Source: Phoebastria nigripes
Taxonomy: Eukaryota; Chordata; Aves; Procellariiformes; Diomedeidae
Length of the DNA: 64,000 nt
Direction: 5' to 3'
Assembly: GCA_035582835.1 (NCBI GenBank)
Contig: JAYKAV010003353.1
Span: forward strand, 204,563 to 268,562
This document shows, one piece after another, positions 62,101 to 64,000 of the stretch. How positions within the stretch are numbered: position 1 is the stretch's first letter; the number at the start of each line of letters is the position of its first letter. The translations under genes and the position numbers were made by a program. A model generated the notes under the pieces. It saw only the letters and a program-made list of their open reading frames with translations. It did not search any database and was not told the origin of the DNA.

Positions 62101-64000
62101 GAAGTCATTTGCCTTTGAAGATTACTTAAGCCATAAAGTTTAGGTGCCAGTTACGGAGGAAGTGACTTAATTATAAACGAAGGGGGCAAATAGAATACTT
62201 CTTAGTATAATGTCACTGAGATATGTTGTAGTGAGTGTTTGTTATAGAACATCACATGCTTTTTATATATATCTGAACCCTTTTAGAGAGATTACATCTG
62301 AAGAATTCACACAGCTCATACAAGGACAGTAACAACAGCTTAGCTAAAAGTAAAGTAATTAGTTTTTGTCAGAAACTCAGTAGCATCCCTTTCCATACTT
62401 AAATTTTCTGTGGGGAAACTGATGAGATCTTTACTGGACATAGGGAAAGTACGCTTTCTGATTTCAGCTTCTGACATTGGTCTAGACTGAGTGGGCAAAG
62501 GGTAGCTGCATTTTCATGACACCCGGTGAGTATACATAGACACTATATGATAAAAATGTCCAAAAATAGTTGTTCTAAGTTAATTACATTCAGGTACTTG
62601 GAAGAAGTTTTTTTGCAAAATTTTAGGAGATTACAATGCTCTAATAAACACAAATTTTGAAGAGTAGCTTAAAGAGGACAGACATGCTAGTAGGTTTTTT
62701 TGCATCAGTAGCAGAGTTAGAAGTTATTTTCAGTATAAACTGGTCCTCAAATTGCCTTGTTCATCCAGCAGTTAAGTAATTATAATACCTCTAATTTACT
62801 ATATATTTATTGTAGTATTTACTGAATAGTGGGTGAATTTTATGTGAAATGTACTTCAGCCCACATATTGAGTTTCAAAATCATTGCTCTGTTTTTCAAA
62901 ATCACTGCTCACTGAGATCACTCTTAGTTCTAAGGACAGCATTTTCAAATATGTCAGTGTGAGTTAAGTCTCCAAAGATCAGAGAAGGAGGCAGGTTGAT
63001 TAAATGTAGACTTTAATAAGAGATAAATATTTGATTCTTAAGTTAAATTTTCAGTTTCCAATTTCTTTAGTAAAATCACTTCTTTGTAGGGGACAGGGTA
63101 TGATAATACACGTGGATTTGAAACAGAGTTAATTTTGATTTAATTTCTTTGAGCATGTTTTTGGCTATTTAGGAAATCTGAACATAAGCTATAGCTAAGG
63201 AGATGATTTAAGTTCCTTGCTGAAGGAAATGGAGTTTCCATTGTTGTTCAGTCCAACTTCCTCTAATACTGCTGCTGAAGAATTTGGGTAACAGTGAGAT
63301 GATAATGGGATGATTGTAGAGATACAGAATAAGTTTTAGTATCCCCAGCTAGATTGATCCCCCCCCTTGTTGTGACCATGTCAAGTGACTGTACTACCAA
63401 ATGGATTAATTCTGCATTTGAGAGTTGTTTCTCTCAATTGAAAAAAGTCATTATTGCTCTGTACCTAAATTTCTCAACCCAGCTACCATTTTTAGGGTGG
63501 TCACTGCAACACAAGGAAAATAAATAGATAAATAAGTAAGCCCTACTTCCTCTGCTTATCCTTGAGAATACTTGCCAGGCAATCACAAGAGGGTTTTTTC
63601 ACCATTACAAATTGTATCTGTAGCAAATAGTAACAAAGGTATCTCGTAATATCCCAATAAACACAGAGTTCATTTTAGCTTTTTTTTCAGTTCTGCTCAC
63701 TTTCTACATTACAGTGAGGTACTCAATCAGACTTTTTGATTAACAGGTGAGATAGGTACTGCATTCTCATTGATTTTTTCCAATGGTGTTGGGGTTTGAT
63801 TAACAGCCTTACCTATTAGTTCTTTTTGTTTTGAGACCTTGAAGCTGCAATGTGTTAACATAATTTAAACAGGATATTAAGCCTCAATATAAGTGGTTAA
63901 ATCAAAGTCTGGTCTTGATTTCAAGTATAGTAAATACATTCATGTAGCAAATTGCAGGTAGATTTGCTTTTTGTTCTTGTTGGCAGAGTAAAATTTATTT
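59132..64000. other. Gene-free unique DNA
   Basis: AT-rich single-copy sequence to the window end. Visible items are a T-to-purine tract near 60319-60340, a 10-bp tandem CATTGATCAG/CATTGATCGG at 60591-60610, an imperfect 21-bp tandem at 62874-62915, and one N at 60105. Open frames at 60171-60661 are low-complexity or chance. Confidence 0.6.
62874..62915. repeat. Imperfect 21-bp tandem pair
   Basis: TTCAAAATCATTGCTCTGTT (start of unit 1) and TTCAAAATCACTGCTCACTG (start of unit 2) are adjacent. They agree over most of their first 16 bases and diverge afterwards. Confidence 0.6.

Noticed and set aside
1..64000. CRISPR arrays, operons, riboswitches, tRNA or rRNA genes, phage-like systems
   Set aside because: No regularly spaced repeats, no tRNA T-arm/anticodon arrangement, no prokaryotic gene packing. 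The repeat content is that of a bird nuclear genome.

Overview
This window looks like nuclear DNA from a bird, probably a neoavian. Four kinds of evidence point there. Five CR1 LINE copies, all 5'-truncated, come from several subfamilies and end in the bird-type ATTCTATG-like tail. A sixth, much older CR1 relative is also present. Three solo LTRs of one avian endogenous-retrovirus family occur, and the unique sequence is AT-rich and gene-poor. I found no convincing protein-coding exon, tRNA, rRNA, CRISPR array or bacterial-type operon. The open frames are short, and the only ones with recognisable protein similarity are pieces of CR1 ORF2. I read the window as intergenic or deep intronic sequence.

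Layout. 1-178: 3' end of a CR1 on the + strand. 179-6197: unique AT-rich DNA with a probable old hAT-like element near 1640-1800. 6198-6456: CR1 3' end on the - strand carrying a 21-bp tandem duplication. 9004-9592: solo LTR A, with a perfect 5-bp target duplication. 11668 to about 12265: older LTR B, followed by a + strand CR1 3' end (about 12325-12557). 13793-14094: a very recent 149/153-bp tandem duplication. 15006-15600: LTR C. 22012-22026: 15 Ns. About 23074-25034: a 2-kb CR1 on the - strand (linker, reverse transcriptase, 3' UTR). 25035-36139: unique DNA with microsatellites, homopolymers and several near-perfect hairpins. About 36140-38451: a 2.3-kb CR1 on the + strand (endonuclease, RT, 3' end) with an internal deletion and a mutated RT active site. 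About 39430-41710: a badly eroded ancient CR1-like LINE on the - strand. 41711-58668: unique DNA. 58669-59131: an isolated GC-rich block bounded by TG...CA, possibly an unrecognised LTR. 59132-64000: unique DNA.

How the parts act together. No pathway or gene cluster is present. The structure is retrotransposon history: CR1 copies of different ages and LTRs of one family, all three in the same orientation, inserted into neutral-looking DNA. On the - strand, LTRs A and C keep a TATA box and an ATTAAA poly(A) signal about 182 bp apart, so they are the only plausible promoter or polyadenylation elements I can point to.

Limits. Repeat names come from recognising family sequence, not from a database search. 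Boundaries marked 'about' are good to roughly 10-50 bp. I did not find an undescribed biological system. The most informative items are the buried ancient LINE, the GC-rich TG...CA block, the recent tandem duplication, the hairpins, and an ambiguous base at the same homologous site in two LTR copies, which suggests an assembly artefact.
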